From the NCBI GenBank assembly GCA_900759335.1, contig CAAEUX010000026.1:1-18103 (forward strand): a stretch of 18,103 nucleotides of DNA. Reading direction: 5' to 3'. The translations under genes and the position numbers were made by a program. This stretch comes from an uncultured Collinsella sp. (GTDB lineage: Bacteria > Actinomycetota > Coriobacteriia > Coriobacteriales > Coriobacteriaceae). The number at the start of each line of letters is the position of its first letter. Position 1 is the stretch's first letter. Positions 6,498-16,768 of the stretch are shown one piece after another. The notes under the pieces are model-generated. The model was not told the origin of the DNA, searched no databases, and was given only the letters and a program-made list of their open reading frames with translations.

Positions 6498-7814
6498 ATG
6501 AAGAACGAAATGAGCAGAAGGCAGTTCCTGGGCTTTGCTGGTTCCGCGGCTGCGGTTCTTGGTCTGGGTCTCGTGGGCTGCGGTGGTTCTGCCGGCTCCG
6601 GCTCCTCTGCTTCTGGTGACGCTGCCGAGGTCTACTTCCTCCAGTTCAAGCCCGAGGTCGACAAGGAGTGGAAGGAGATCGCCAAGGCGTACAAGAAGGA
6701 GAAGGGCGTCGAGGTCAAGATCGTGACCGCCGCCTCCAACACCTACGAGGAGAAGCTCAAGTCCGAGATGTCCAAGAGCTCCGCTCCGACGCTGTTCCAG
6801 GTCAACGGCCCCACCGGCCTTAAGAACTGGAAGGACTACTGCGCCGATCTTTCCGACACCAAGCTCCGCGGCGAGCTCATCGACGACTCCCTGGCGCTGC
6901 AGTCCGACGGCAAGGATCTGGGTATCGACTGGGTTCAGGAGAGCTACGGCATCATCTACAACAAGGAGCTCCTCGAGAAGGCCGGCTACAAGGCCGAGGA
7001 CATCAACTCCTTCGACAAGCTGAAGGCTTGCGCCGATGACATCCAGGCCCGCAAGGACGAGCTCGGCGTTGACGGTGCCTTCACTTCCGCCGGTATGGAT
7101 GACTCCTCCAGCTGGCGCTACACCACGCACCTCGCCAACCTCCCGCTCTACTACGAGTTCGAGAAGGAGCACAATCAGGAGGACGACGAGATCAAGGGCG
7201 AGTATCTCGACAACTTTAAGCAGATCTTCGACCTGTATATCACCGACTCCACCTGCGATCCTTCGCAGCTCGCCTCCAAGACCGGTGACGACGCCACCAA
7301 CGAGTTCGCAACCGGCAAGGCCGTCTTCTACCAGAACGGCTCTTGGGCCTACGCCGACCTCACCAAGGCCGGTATGACCGACGACCAGCTCGGCATGCTG
7401 CCGATCTACATCGGCGTCGACGGCGAGGAGAACCAGGGCCTGTGCTCCGGCGGCGAGAACTACTGGTGCGTCAGCTCCCAGGCTTCTGAGGATGCCCAGA
7501 AGGCCACCGAGGACTTCATGTATTGGTGCGTCACTTCTGACACCGCCACCAGCATCATCGCTGACAAGATGGGTCTGACCGCCCCGTTCAAGAGCGCTAA
7601 GGAGACCACCAACGTCTTCTCTCAGCAGGCCGTTGCTATGGCCAAGGACGGCAAGAAGACCGTCGCTTGGGACTTCGTTTACATCCCCTCCGAGGAGTGG
7701 AAGAAGAGCCTCAAGCAGGCTCTCATCGCTTATGCTGCCGACAACACCAAGTGGGACGGCGTCAAGAACGCCTTCGTCGATGGCTGGAAGACCGAGAAGG
7801 CTGCTTCCGAGTAA
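6498..7814 (+). CDS. ABC sugar-binding lipoprotein (MalE-like)
   Basis: This 438-aa extracellular solute-binding protein (SBP family 1) captures sugar for the permeases encoded just downstream. The N-terminus holds a twin-arginine-like motif, SRRQFLGF (residues 6-13), then a hydrophobic stretch and lipobox LVGC, with Cys28 the lipidated residue. A Gly/Ser linker follows and the mature domain starts near AAEVYFLQFKP. ATG 6498 is chosen because AAAGGGTGG lies 6 bases upstream and the signal peptide begins there; the frame is open back to 6408, but that extension would bury the signal. Codons are strongly biased to GCC/AAG/CTC, suggesting high expression. The ligand is probably maltose or maltodextrin, judged from glgP and malQ nearby, not from binding residues. 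Confidence 0.93.
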   Translation: MKNEMSRRQFLGFAGSAAAVLGLGLVGCGGSAGSGSSASGDAAEVYFLQFKPEVDKEWKEIAKAYKKEKGVEVKIVTAASNTYEEKLKSEMSKSSAPTLFQVNGPTGLKNWKDYCADLSDTKLRGELIDDSLALQSDGKDLGIDWVQESYGIIYNKELLEKAGYKAEDINSFDKLKACADDIQARKDELGVDGAFTSAGMDDSSSWRYTTHLANLPLYYEFEKEHNQEDDEIKGEYLDNFKQIFDLYITDSTCDPSQLASKTGDDATNEFATGKAVFYQNGSWAYADLTKAGMTDDQLGMLPIYIGVDGEENQGLCSGGENYWCVSSQASEDAQKATEDFMYWCVTSDTATSIIADKMGLTAPFKSAKETTNVFSQQAVAMAKDGKKTVAWDFVYIPSEEWKKSLKQALIAYAADNTKWDGVKNAFVDGWKTEKAASE

Positions 7815-7845
7815 GCAGTTGCTGCCCAAGCTATCTGATTAGCGA

Positions 7846-7881
7846 CAGGGGGCGGGCAGACGTAGGTTTGCCCGCCCCCTG
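7846..7881 (+). promoter_or_regulatory. Intercistronic hairpin between binding protein and permease genes
   Basis: Bases 7846-7858 pair perfectly with 7869-7881 (13 bp, almost all G-C, 10-nt loop). No T-tract follows; the ribosome site of the next gene comes about 8 bases later. Such hairpins between malE- and malF-like genes are known to stabilise the upstream message, giving more binding protein than permease. Partial termination is also possible. Confidence 0.7.
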
Positions 7882-7901
7882 CATATTGAAAGGACCCTTC
7901 T

Positions 7902-8756
7902 ATGGGCAAAGCACTCAAACGCTGGTGGCCGCTCTTTATGCTGCCCACGTGCCTGGCGTTTATGATCGGGTTCGTGATTCCCTTTATCCAGGGTTTCTAT
8001 CTCTCGTTCTGCCAGTTTATTACCATCAATAACGCGCACTTTGTCGGTATCGAGAACTACGTGCGCGCGCTGTCCGATCCGCAGTTCTCCACGTCGTTCT
8101 TCTTTACCGTGGCGTTTGCCTTCCTGTCGACGGTGCTCATCAACGTGATCGCGCTGGCTATTGCGCAGGCGCTCACTCGCAAGGCGCTCAAGGGCACCAA
8201 CATCTTCCGTACGATTTTCTTTATGCCTAACCTGATTGGCGGCATCGTGCTGGGTTACATTTGGCAGATTCTGATCAACTGCCTGCTCTCCAACGTGGGT
8301 GCCCAGCTTATCGCCCTCAACTCCGCCGCTGGCTTCTGGGGCCTTATCATCCTGACCCTGTGGCAACAGGTCGGCTACATGATGATCATCTACATCGCCG
8401 GTCTGCAGTCCATTCCGTCTGATTACATCGAGGCCGCCAAGGTCGACGGCGCTACGGCATGGCAGACGTTTTGGAAGGTTAAGATCCCCAACCTGATGCC
8501 GACCATCACCATCTGCCTGTTCCTGTCCATCACCAACGGCTTTAAGCTGTTCGACCAGAACCTCGCCCTTACCGGTGGTGCCCCGGCGCACTCTACCGAG
8601 ATGCTCGCCCTGAACATCTACAACACGTTCTATTCGCGTGCTGGCATCGCATGGCAGGGCATCGGTCAGGCCAAGGCAGTTATCTTCTGCATCCTGGTTG
8701 TCGCTATTTCTATGATCCAGCTTAAGGCCACGAGGTCCAAGGAGGTGCAGCAGTAA
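7902..8756 (+). CDS. ABC sugar permease (MalF/UgpA-like)
   Basis: The 284-aa inner-membrane protein has about six hydrophobic helices. The cytoplasmic EAA loop is IEAAKVDGATAWQTFWKVKI followed by PNLMP; it docks onto the ATPase. Size and motif fit carbohydrate uptake transporter-1 permeases of the short MalF type. AAAGGA lies 7 bases before the ATG. The gene follows the intercistronic hairpin at 7846-7881, and its TAA stop shares one base with the next ATG (TAATG), implying translational coupling. With the second permease it would form the heterodimeric channel for the sugar delivered by the lipoprotein upstream. Confidence 0.95.
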   Translation: MGKALKRWWPLFMLPTCLAFMIGFVIPFIQGFYLSFCQFITINNAHFVGIENYVRALSDPQFSTSFFFTVAFAFLSTVLINVIALAIAQALTRKALKGTNIFRTIFFMPNLIGGIVLGYIWQILINCLLSNVGAQLIALNSAAGFWGLIILTLWQQVGYMMIIYIAGLQSIPSDYIEAAKVDGATAWQTFWKVKIPNLMPTITICLFLSITNGFKLFDQNLALTGGAPAHSTEMLALNIYNTFYSRAGIAWQGIGQAKAVIFCILVVAISMIQLKATRSKEVQQ

Positions 8757-9595
8757 TGAAACGCGATAAGGCTATCAACCGCGCGCTCTCGATCTTCTTT
8801 ACGATTCTGTCGCTCGCATGGATCTACCCCGTGTTCATGATTGCGCTCAATTCCTTTAAGAAAGCGACCGCAATCAGCACCACCACGGCGTTCGATCTGC
8901 TCACGCCTGAGACGTTCAACGGCCTCGCAAACTACGTGCACGCTCTGAACGAGCAGGGCTTTGCCTCGGCGTTTATGTACTCTCTTATCATCACGGTCAC
9001 GTCGGTCGTGCTGATTCTGGTGTGCTGCTCCATGTGCGCTTGGTACGTGGTGCGCGTCAACAGCAAGATCTCGAACTTCTTCTATTACCTGTTCGTCTTC
9101 TCGATGGTCGTACCGTTCCAGATGCTCATGTTCACGCTGTCCAACCTCGCGGACCGCATCGGCTTTAACACGCCGTTTAACATCTGCTTCATCTACCTTG
9201 GTTTTGGCGCGGGCCTCGCGGTCTTTATGTTCGCCGGCTTCGTCAAGAACATCCCGCTCGAGATTGAGGAAGCGGCCATGATCGACGGCTGCAACCCGGT
9301 TCAGGTGTTCTTTAAGATCGTCCTTCCCATCATGAAGCCCACCTATCTTTCGGTCGGCATCCTCGAGACCATGTGGGTCTGGAACGACTACCTGCTGCCC
9401 TACCTTACGCTCGACTCCACCAAGTACAAGACCATTCCTATCTTGATCCAGTACTTCCGTGGCGGCTATGGCCACGTCGAGCTCGGCCCCATGATGGCCT
9501 GCATCATGATGGTCGTTGTCCCCATCGTCATCATGTACATCTTCTGCCAGAAGTACATCATCGACGGTGTGGTGGCAGGTGCCGTCAAGGGCTGA
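8756..9595 (+). CDS. ABC sugar permease (MalG/UgpE-like)
   Basis: The 279-aa second channel subunit has about six hydrophobic helices. Its EAA motif, EEAAMIDGCNPVQVFFKIVL followed by PIMKP, lies in the C-terminal half, as is usual for MalG. It starts inside the stop codon of the preceding permease gene and uses GGAGGTG (8741-8747), which lies within that gene. This gives tight coupling and probably equal subunit amounts. The sequence ends AVKG, close to the typical C-terminus of this family. It is followed by a short gap with a hairpin before the ATPase gene. Confidence 0.95.
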   Translation: MKRDKAINRALSIFFTILSLAWIYPVFMIALNSFKKATAISTTTAFDLLTPETFNGLANYVHALNEQGFASAFMYSLIITVTSVVLILVCCSMCAWYVVRVNSKISNFFYYLFVFSMVVPFQMLMFTLSNLADRIGFNTPFNICFIYLGFGAGLAVFMFAGFVKNIPLEIEEAAMIDGCNPVQVFFKIVLPIMKPTYLSVGILETMWVWNDYLLPYLTLDSTKYKTIPILIQYFRGGYGHVELGPMMACIMMVVVPIVIMYIFCQKYIIDGVVAGAVKG

Positions 9596-9620
9596 TGCCG
9601 TAACTGTTTTGCAAGTTTCT

Positions 9621-9645
9621 GCGGCGCCCCACAGCGTGGCGCCGC
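9621..9645 (+). promoter_or_regulatory. Intercistronic hairpin before the ATPase gene
   Basis: GCGGCGCC (9621-9628) pairs perfectly with GGCGCCGC (9638-9645) around a 9-nt loop. No T-tract follows, and the ribosome site GAAAGG lies just downstream. Like the hairpin after the binding-protein gene, it may set segmental mRNA stability in the operon. Confidence 0.6.
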
Positions 9646-9663
9646 GTATCGAAAGGTAGAGAC

Positions 9664-10863
9664 ATGGCCGAGATCGTTCTCAAACATGTTCAGAAGGTGT
9701 ATCCCAACAACGAGTCCAAAAAGAAGGGCTTCTTTGGCAAAAAGAAGAAGACCGAGGAGAAGAAGCACAACCTCAAGGTTACCGAGGACGGTGTGCTCGC
9801 TGTAGAGGACTTCAACCTCACCGTTCACGACCAGGAGTTCATCGTCCTCGTTGGCCCCTCTGGCTGCGGTAAGTCCACGACGATGCGCATGGTCGCTGGC
9901 CTGGAGGACATCACTTCGGGCGACGTGCTCATCGACGGCAAGCGCGTCAACGACGTGGCGCCCAAGGACCGCGACATCGCCATGGTGTTCCAGAGCTACG
10001 CTCTGTACCCCAATATGACGGTGTACGAGAACATGGCGTTTACGCTTGAGCTCAAGAAGGTCCCCAAGGACGAGATCGACCGTAAGGTTCGCTCCGCTGC
10101 TGAGATCCTGGGTATTACCGAGTACCTCGACCGTAAGCCCAAGGCGCTCTCTGGCGGCCAGCGCCAGCGCGTCGCCATCGGCCGCGCCATCGTGCGTGAC
10201 CCCAAGGTCTTCCTGATGGACGAGCCGCTGTCCAACCTGGATGCCAAGCTTCGTAACCAGATGCGCGCCGAGCTCATTAAGCTGCGTCACGAGATCAAGG
10301 GCACCTTCATCTACGTTACCCACGACCAGACCGAGGCTATGACCCTCGGCGACCGCATCGTGGTCATGAAGGACGGCGTCGTCCAGCAGATCGCCACGCC
10401 GCAGGAGGTCTTCAACCATCCCGCGAACATCTTCGTCGCCGGCTTCATCGGCGTGCCGCAGATGAACTTCTTCGATGCCCAGCTGGTGCGCTCGGGCAAC
10501 GGCTTTACTGTCAAGACCGAGGGTATGAACGTGGCGCTCGCCCCGGAGACTTGCGCTCAGCTTGCCCTCAACTGGGACGGCGGCGACGTGAAGGAGATTA
10601 CGGCCGGCGTGCGCCCCGAGCAGATTCTGCTTGCCGACAAGGGCGAGGAGGGTGCGCTCCAGGGCACCGTCGAGGTGACCGAGCTCATGGGCTCGACCGA
10701 GCATGTCCACGTGACCGCTCCCGACGGCCAGTTTGTCCTGATTATCCCCGTCGTCGACCTCGAGGCCAAGGGCGCGCTCAAGGCGGGCGACCCCATCTGG
10801 TTCAAGTTTGAGAAGAACGCGACCCACCTCTTCGATAAGGTCTCTGGCAAGAACCTTATCTAG
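9664..10863 (+). CDS. malK: ABC transporter ATPase (MalK/MsmK/UgpC type) with Lys-rich insertion
   Basis: The 399-aa subunit hydrolyses ATP to drive sugar import. It shows Walker A GPSGCGKST (64-72), Q-loop VFQSYALYPNM, signature LSGGQRQR, Walker B VFLMDEPLSNLDAKLR and switch His in VTHDQTEAMT. A C-terminal regulatory (TOBE/OB) region follows, as in MalK and MsmK. Between the first strand (LKHVQKVYP) and AVEDFNL lies an extra, very charged segment, residues about 15-44, with Lys clusters KKK (19-21) and KKKK (26-29); MsmK-type proteins normally go almost directly from one strand to the next. GAAAGG 7-12 bases upstream supports the start. It is the last gene of the operon and is followed by a strong terminator. 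In Gram-positives such an ATPase may serve several importers, so maltodextrin specificity rests on context. Confidence 0.95.
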   Translation: MAEIVLKHVQKVYPNNESKKKGFFGKKKKTEEKKHNLKVTEDGVLAVEDFNLTVHDQEFIVLVGPSGCGKSTTMRMVAGLEDITSGDVLIDGKRVNDVAPKDRDIAMVFQSYALYPNMTVYENMAFTLELKKVPKDEIDRKVRSAAEILGITEYLDRKPKALSGGQRQRVAIGRAIVRDPKVFLMDEPLSNLDAKLRNQMRAELIKLRHEIKGTFIYVTHDQTEAMTLGDRIVVMKDGVVQQIATPQEVFNHPANIFVAGFIGVPQMNFFDAQLVRSGNGFTVKTEGMNVALAPETCAQLALNWDGGDVKEITAGVRPEQILLADKGEEGALQGTVEVTELMGSTEHVHVTAPDGQFVLIIPVVDLEAKGALKAGDPIWFKFEKNATHLFDKVSGKNLI

Positions 10864-10931
10864 GCCCGGTGCAACCAGGCCCTTCCTTTGGGCGACTGCG
10901 GCTTTGCCATCCTTTTGCCGCGGTCACATAT

Positions 10932-10975
10932 AAGGCTCCCCTCCCGTCCACTGGGCGAGAGGGGAGCCTTTCTTT
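10932..10975 (+). terminator. Intrinsic terminator of the ABC operon
   Basis: AAGGCTCCCCTC (10932-10943) pairs perfectly with GAGGGGAGCCTT (10959-10970), followed by TCTTT. It lies 69 bases past the ATPase stop. A smaller hairpin (GCGGC/GCCGC, about 10895-10922) precedes it. Confidence 0.9.
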
Positions 10976-11002
10976 GTGTTGGGACTGTCTGACCGGTCGT
11001 TT

Positions 11003-11059
11003 GTCTCGATCTGTAACGGATAGGGCCGATTTCGGACGTTAGATGTTACAGATCGAGAC
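11003..11059. repeat. Inverted-repeat unit 1 of 3
   Basis: GTCTCGATCTGTAAC (11003-11017) pairs perfectly with 11045-11059 around a 27-nt interior that holds a small CCG/CGG hairpin. It is the first of three related units with a period of about 80 bases between the two convergent operons. Confidence 0.75.
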
Positions 11060-11082
11060 GGTTCCGCTGAGCTAACCATTTC

Positions 11083-11139
11083 ATCTAAATCTGTAACACC
11101 AAAGGCGAATTTCACCTGCTAGATGTTACAGATTGAGAT
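11083..11139. repeat. Inverted-repeat unit 2 of 3
   Basis: TCTAAATCTGTAAC (11084-11097) pairs with GTTACAGATTGAGA (11125-11138) with one mismatch. The interior is again exactly 27 nt and carries an AGG/CCT inner hairpin. The arm core ATCTGTAAC is identical to unit 1. Confidence 0.75.
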
Positions 11140-11163
11140 AAACCCAAGGGGAGGGGCCGGTAT

Positions 11164-11220
11164 GTCTCAATCTGTAACGGCTGGGACCGTTTTGGTTGAG
11201 TAGTTGTTATGGATCGAGAT
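11164..11220. repeat. Inverted-repeat unit 3 of 3
   Basis: GTCTCAATCTGTAAC (11164-11178) pairs with GTTATGGATCGAGAT (11206-11220). Two of the changes give G-U pairs on the plus strand, which would be mismatches on the other strand. The interior is again 27 nt, with an ACC/GGT inner hairpin. Confidence 0.7.
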
Positions 11221-11261
11221 TGTTTGGCCGAGTCGGATCACAGGGTAACGTGCGGGCACAA

Positions 11262-11293
11262 AAAACGGAGCCGCGTTGCCGTGGCTCCGTTTT
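11262..11293 (-). terminator. Intrinsic terminator of glgP (probably bidirectional)
   Basis: AAAACGGAGCC (11262-11272) pairs with GGCTCCGTTTT (11283-11293). On the minus strand the stem runs into TTTTTT, 26 bases past the glgP stop; on the plus strand it ends in TTTT, so it may stop both convergent transcripts. Confidence 0.85.
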
Positions 11294-11318
11294 CAAGAGG
11301 ATGGGCGATGAAACCGAA

Positions 11319-13586
<2,268 letters not shown>

Positions 13587-13632
13587 GTTTTCTCCTGTGA
13601 TGGGTTGTTTCATGTCTGCAATTCATAAGAAG

Positions 13633-13666
13633 CCCGCGCGAGGGGATTGGGGTGGCCTCGCGCGGG
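13633..13666 (-). terminator. Hairpin terminator between malQ and glgP
   Basis: CCCGCGCGAGG (13633-13643) pairs perfectly with CCTCGCGCGGG (13656-13666). On the minus strand it is followed by CTTCTT. The U-tract is modest, so it could stop all malQ transcripts or let some through to glgP. Confidence 0.65.
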
Positions 13667-13714
13667 AAAAGCGGTCGCGTCCGCACGGTGGGGTGGGGTC
13701 GGGCGCGGTGGCTC

Positions 13715-15220
13715 CTATTGAGGAAGCTCGATTTCGGCTTCCGACGGGATGCGGAAGTAGGTCTCGGTCCAGTCGGTGAGTTTGTGCTCGAGCTCGCGGG
13801 TGATAGCGCCGTCGAGCATGCGCCAGGTCCAGTTGCCGCCCAGCGTGGCAGGGGTGTTGATGCGCGCCTCGTTGCCCAAGTTGAGCAGGTCCTGCATGGT
13901 GTAGATGCACGTGTCGCTCACGCTGGCGGCGATGGTGCGATTGAGTGCATCTGCCATGGGTTCGCCGGCCTGCTGATGGGTGTACAGGGCTGCCTGCTCG
14001 CGCTGACGCGGGGTGGCCGTTCCCTCATACCAGCCGCGCGCCGTTTCGTTGTCGTGGGTGCCCACATAGGCGACGGTGTTGGCGATGTAGTTATGCGGCA
14101 GGTAGTACGAGTTGGTGCCCTCAAAGGCAAACTGCAGGATCTTCATGCCGGGGAAGCCCGAGTTGTCGCGCATGTCGATGACGCCGGGGGTGAGGAAGCC
14201 CAGGTCCTCGGCGATAATGGGCAGCGTGCCGAGCTTTTCCTCGAGTGTCTTGAAGAACTTGAGGCCGGGACCCTGCGTCCACGAACCGTAGGACGAATCG
14301 GGCGAGGAGAACGGCACCTCCCAATAGGCTTCGAAGCCGCGGAAGTGATCCAGGCGGATGACGTCGTACATGTCGAGTGCGGCGCGAATGCGGCCCTCCC
14401 ACCAGGAGAAGCCGTCGGACTCCATGGCGTCCCAGTCGTAGATGGGGTTGCCCCAGTACTGGCCGGTGGCCGAGAACTGGTCGGGCGGCGTGCCGGCGAC
14501 ACTCACGGGATTGCCGGCGCCGTCGATCTTAAAGAGCTCAGGTGTCGCCCACATCTCGACGGAGTCACGCGAGACATAGATGGGCAGGTCGCCGATGATG
14601 AGAATGTCGCGCTCGTTGGCATAGGCCTTGAGGCGGTTCCACTGGCGATCGAAGAAGTACTGCGTCATCTGGTGGTAGAGCATACGCGCCGGATGGTCGG
14701 CGCAGACCTTGGCAGAAGCCTCGCCGCGGGTGCGGAGCTCCGCGGGCCACTCCCAAAACGCCTTGAGACCGCACTCCTCTTTGACGGTCATGAACTCACA
14801 GTAGGGGATGAGCCAGTCCTCGTTGGCCTGGATAAAGTCATCGAAATCGGCCGGTTTGTCGGCAGCAAAGCGCTCAGCGGCGCGGTCGAGAATCTGACGG
14901 CGGCCGCCAAAGATGGCACCGTAGTCGACATTGCTGGGATCGGAGCCCAGGTACACGCCGTCGATATCGTGCTGCTCCAGATAGCCGGCCTCGATGAGCT
15001 CGGCAAAGTCGATAAAGTTGGGGTTGCCTGCGCGGGCCGAGAACGACTGATAGGGCGAATCGCCATAGCTGGTCGTCGTAAGGGGCAGAATCTGCCAGTA
15101 ATGTTGTTTGCACGAGGCGAGAAAATCGACGAAGTCGTAGGCATTCCAGCCAAAGCCGCCGATTCCGTATGGTCCGGGCAGAGATGAGACGGGCATGAGG
15201 ACGCCGCTTGCACGCTCCAT
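13715..15220 (-). CDS. malQ: 4-alpha-glucanotransferase (amylomaltase, GH77)
   Basis: The 501-aa enzyme transfers glucan segments between maltodextrins and releases glucose, turning short chains into substrates for the phosphorylase. The GH77 catalytic residues are all visible: nucleophile Asp291 in RLDHFRGF, acid/base Glu338 in IIAEDLG and Asp390 in THDNET, close to the numbering of the 500-aa Thermus enzyme. IIGDLPIYVSRDSVEMWA and GDSPYQSFSARAGNP are further family blocks. It is the compact bacterial form, without the N-terminal extension of E. coli MalQ. ATG 15220 follows GGTGAG by 7 bases; an in-frame TTG/GTG pair 4-5 codons upstream is possible but poorly placed. A -10 box and an operator-like palindrome lie about 90-110 bases upstream, linking it to the local regulon. 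Confidence 0.96.
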   Translation of the reverse strand: MERASGVLMPVSSLPGPYGIGGFGWNAYDFVDFLASCKQHYWQILPLTTTSYGDSPYQSFSARAGNPNFIDFAELIEAGYLEQHDIDGVYLGSDPSNVDYGAIFGGRRQILDRAAERFAADKPADFDDFIQANEDWLIPYCEFMTVKEECGLKAFWEWPAELRTRGEASAKVCADHPARMLYHQMTQYFFDRQWNRLKAYANERDILIIGDLPIYVSRDSVEMWATPELFKIDGAGNPVSVAGTPPDQFSATGQYWGNPIYDWDAMESDGFSWWEGRIRAALDMYDVIRLDHFRGFEAYWEVPFSSPDSSYGSWTQGPGLKFFKTLEEKLGTLPIIAEDLGFLTPGVIDMRDNSGFPGMKILQFAFEGTNSYYLPHNYIANTVAYVGTHDNETARGWYEGTATPRQREQAALYTHQQAGEPMADALNRTIAASVSDTCIYTMQDLLNLGNEARINTPATLGGNWTWRMLDGAITRELEHKLTDWTETYFRIPSEAEIELPQ

Positions 15221-15305
15221 GAATGCGCTCACCAACCTTCTTGTTGTGGGGCCGGCCTGCCGATGGGTGTGCAGTCCGCCTCCGATGTTCTGATTCGATA
15301 CGCCT

Positions 15306-15330
15306 ATTGTAAAACATGTTGTTTAAACAT
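15306..15330 (-). promoter_or_regulatory. malQ promoter region with operator-like palindrome 5
   Basis: On the minus strand TACAAT (rc of 15306-15311) is a good -10 box. TTGTTTAAACAT (15319-15330) matches TTGTTTAAACAA at 11 of 12 positions and sits in the -10/-35 spacer. It is embedded in an imperfect longer palindrome (ACATGT/ACATGT, 15314-15332). No good -35 box is visible, so a bound protein could repress or help recruit polymerase. Confidence 0.5.
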
Positions 15331-15384
15331 GTACAGGCAAGATAAAAAAGTTGGTCGATTTTCGGCGAATGGTTACATGCCATG

Positions 15385-15418
15385 AAAAAGCCCCGACCTC
15401 ACAACGTAAGATCGGGGC
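15385..15418 (-). terminator. Intrinsic terminator of galE
   Basis: GCCCCGA (15390-15396) pairs with TCGGGGC (15412-15418), and the pairing extends weakly inward. On the minus strand TTTTT (15385-15389) follows the stem. It lies 22 bases past the galE stop. Confidence 0.88.
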
Positions 15419-15440
15419 AAGAGCGGTATGTAGGTTTTTG

Positions 15441-16502
15441 CTACTCGGCGTCGGCGAAGCCGTTGGGGTTGTGGCTCTGCCAGTTCCAGCTATCGCGGCA
15501 CATGTCCGCGATGTCGTACTGGGCCTTCCAGCCCATCATGCGCTCGGCCTTGGAGGCATCGCACCAGTTGGCAGCGATGTCGCCGGCGCGGCGCTCGCGG
15601 ATCACGTAGGGCAGCTCCTTGCCGCAGGCCTTGGAGAAGGCGGCGACGACCTCGAGCACCGAGGTGCCGGTGCCAGTGCCCAGGTTAAAGATCTCGACGC
15701 CGGTCTTGCCGTTCATCCAGTTGAGGGCGGCAACGTGGCCCGAGGCCAGGTCGCAAACGTGGATATAGTCGCGCACACCCGTGCCGTCGGGGGTGGGGTA
15801 GTCATTGCCAAAGACCTGAACGGCCTCGAGCTTGCCCACGGCGACCTGGGCGACATAGGGCACCAGGTTGTTGGGGATGCCCTTGGGGTCCTCACCGATC
15901 AGGCCCGACGGATGAGCGCCGATGGGGTTGAAGTAGCGGAGCAGCACGACGTCCCACTCGGGATCGGCGGTGTGGATGTCCATAAGGATCTGCTCGATCA
16001 TCCACTTGGTCCAACCATAGGGGTTGGTCGCGGGCTTCTTAGGATCCTCCTCGGTGACGGGCGGGTTGTCCGGGTCGCCGTAGACGGTCGAGGAGCTCGA
16101 GAAGATGATGGACTTGCAGCCATGGTTGCGCATGACGTCGATGAGCACCAGGGTGTTCTCGATGTTGTTGTGGTAGTACTCGACGGGCTTGCTCACCGAC
16201 TCGCCGACGGCCTTAAAGCCGGCAAAGTGGATGACGCGGTCGATCTGATGGGTATCGAAGATCTTGTTCATTGCATCGCGGTCGAGCACGTTGGCCTCGT
16301 AGAAGGTGAGGTTCTTGGCGGCCTCGTCGCCCACGATGGTCTTGACGCGGTCGACGGCGACGGCGCTGGAGTTGGAGAGATCATCGACGATGACGACCTG
16401 GTAGCCACCCTCGAGCAGCTGAACGACGGTGTGCGAGCCGATAAAGCCGGCGCCACCGGTAACGAGGACACAGGTGTCTTTGGGGCCGAGTGCTTTGGAC
16501 AT
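15441..16502 (-). CDS. galE: UDP-glucose 4-epimerase
   Basis: The 353-aa short-chain dehydrogenase-type enzyme interconverts UDP-glucose and UDP-galactose with tightly bound NAD. The Rossmann motif TGGAGFIGSH is at about residues 15-24. SSSSTVYG carries the catalytic Ser, and Tyr162/Lys166 form the YxxxK pair in NPYGWTK. An N-terminal run of about 10 residues precedes the first strand, making it slightly longer than the common 338 aa. GGAGA lies 4 bases before the ATG. TATACT (rc of 16540-16545) is a plausible -10 box. It lies upstream of malQ on the same strand but has its own terminator, and no TTGTTTAAACAA-type site was seen before it. It may serve galactose catabolism or surface polysaccharide synthesis. 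Confidence 0.96.
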   Translation of the reverse strand: MSKALGPKDTCVLVTGGAGFIGSHTVVQLLEGGYQVVIVDDLSNSSAVAVDRVKTIVGDEAAKNLTFYEANVLDRDAMNKIFDTHQIDRVIHFAGFKAVGESVSKPVEYYHNNIENTLVLIDVMRNHGCKSIIFSSSSTVYGDPDNPPVTEEDPKKPATNPYGWTKWMIEQILMDIHTADPEWDVVLLRYFNPIGAHPSGLIGEDPKGIPNNLVPYVAQVAVGKLEAVQVFGNDYPTPDGTGVRDYIHVCDLASGHVAALNWMNGKTGVEIFNLGTGTGTSVLEVVAAFSKACGKELPYVIRERRAGDIAANWCDASKAERMMGWKAQYDIADMCRDSWNWQSHNPNGFADAE

Positions 16503-16539
16503 GTAGTCTCCTATCGAATCAGGAACACTTCTTCAGGGG

Positions 16540-16545
16540 AGTATA
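16540..16545 (-). promoter_or_regulatory. Possible -10 box of galE
   Basis: TATACT on the minus strand matches the consensus at 5 of 6 positions, 38 bases upstream of the galE start. No clear -35 box is seen at the right distance. Confidence 0.35.
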
Positions 16546-16768
16546 GCGCAGGCAGGGACGCCCAAATCGTGCGCTGTAGGAAAAGCAGAGGATTGTGCTA
16601 ACGTACTCATAGAAGAGCTTGCGTACGCATAACCTGATCTTTGACATTTGCTTACGAGCCGCTGACCTTGTAGTTTCCTGCCGTTCGTGGAAATCGTTGG
16701 GACGCGCCATATGTACGCTAATATGTATGAGTTGAGCGACATATAAATAAGCATGTAACGGAGTACAT

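Noticed and set aside
11003..11220. CRISPR array
   Set aside because: The repeats are about 57-nt inverted-repeat units with variable interiors and only three copies, not short identical repeats. No cas gene is in the window.
13600..13612. Sixth regulon operator upstream of glgP (TTGTTTCATGTC)
   Set aside because: Only about 7 of 12 positions match TTGTTTAAACAA and the second half-site is missing.
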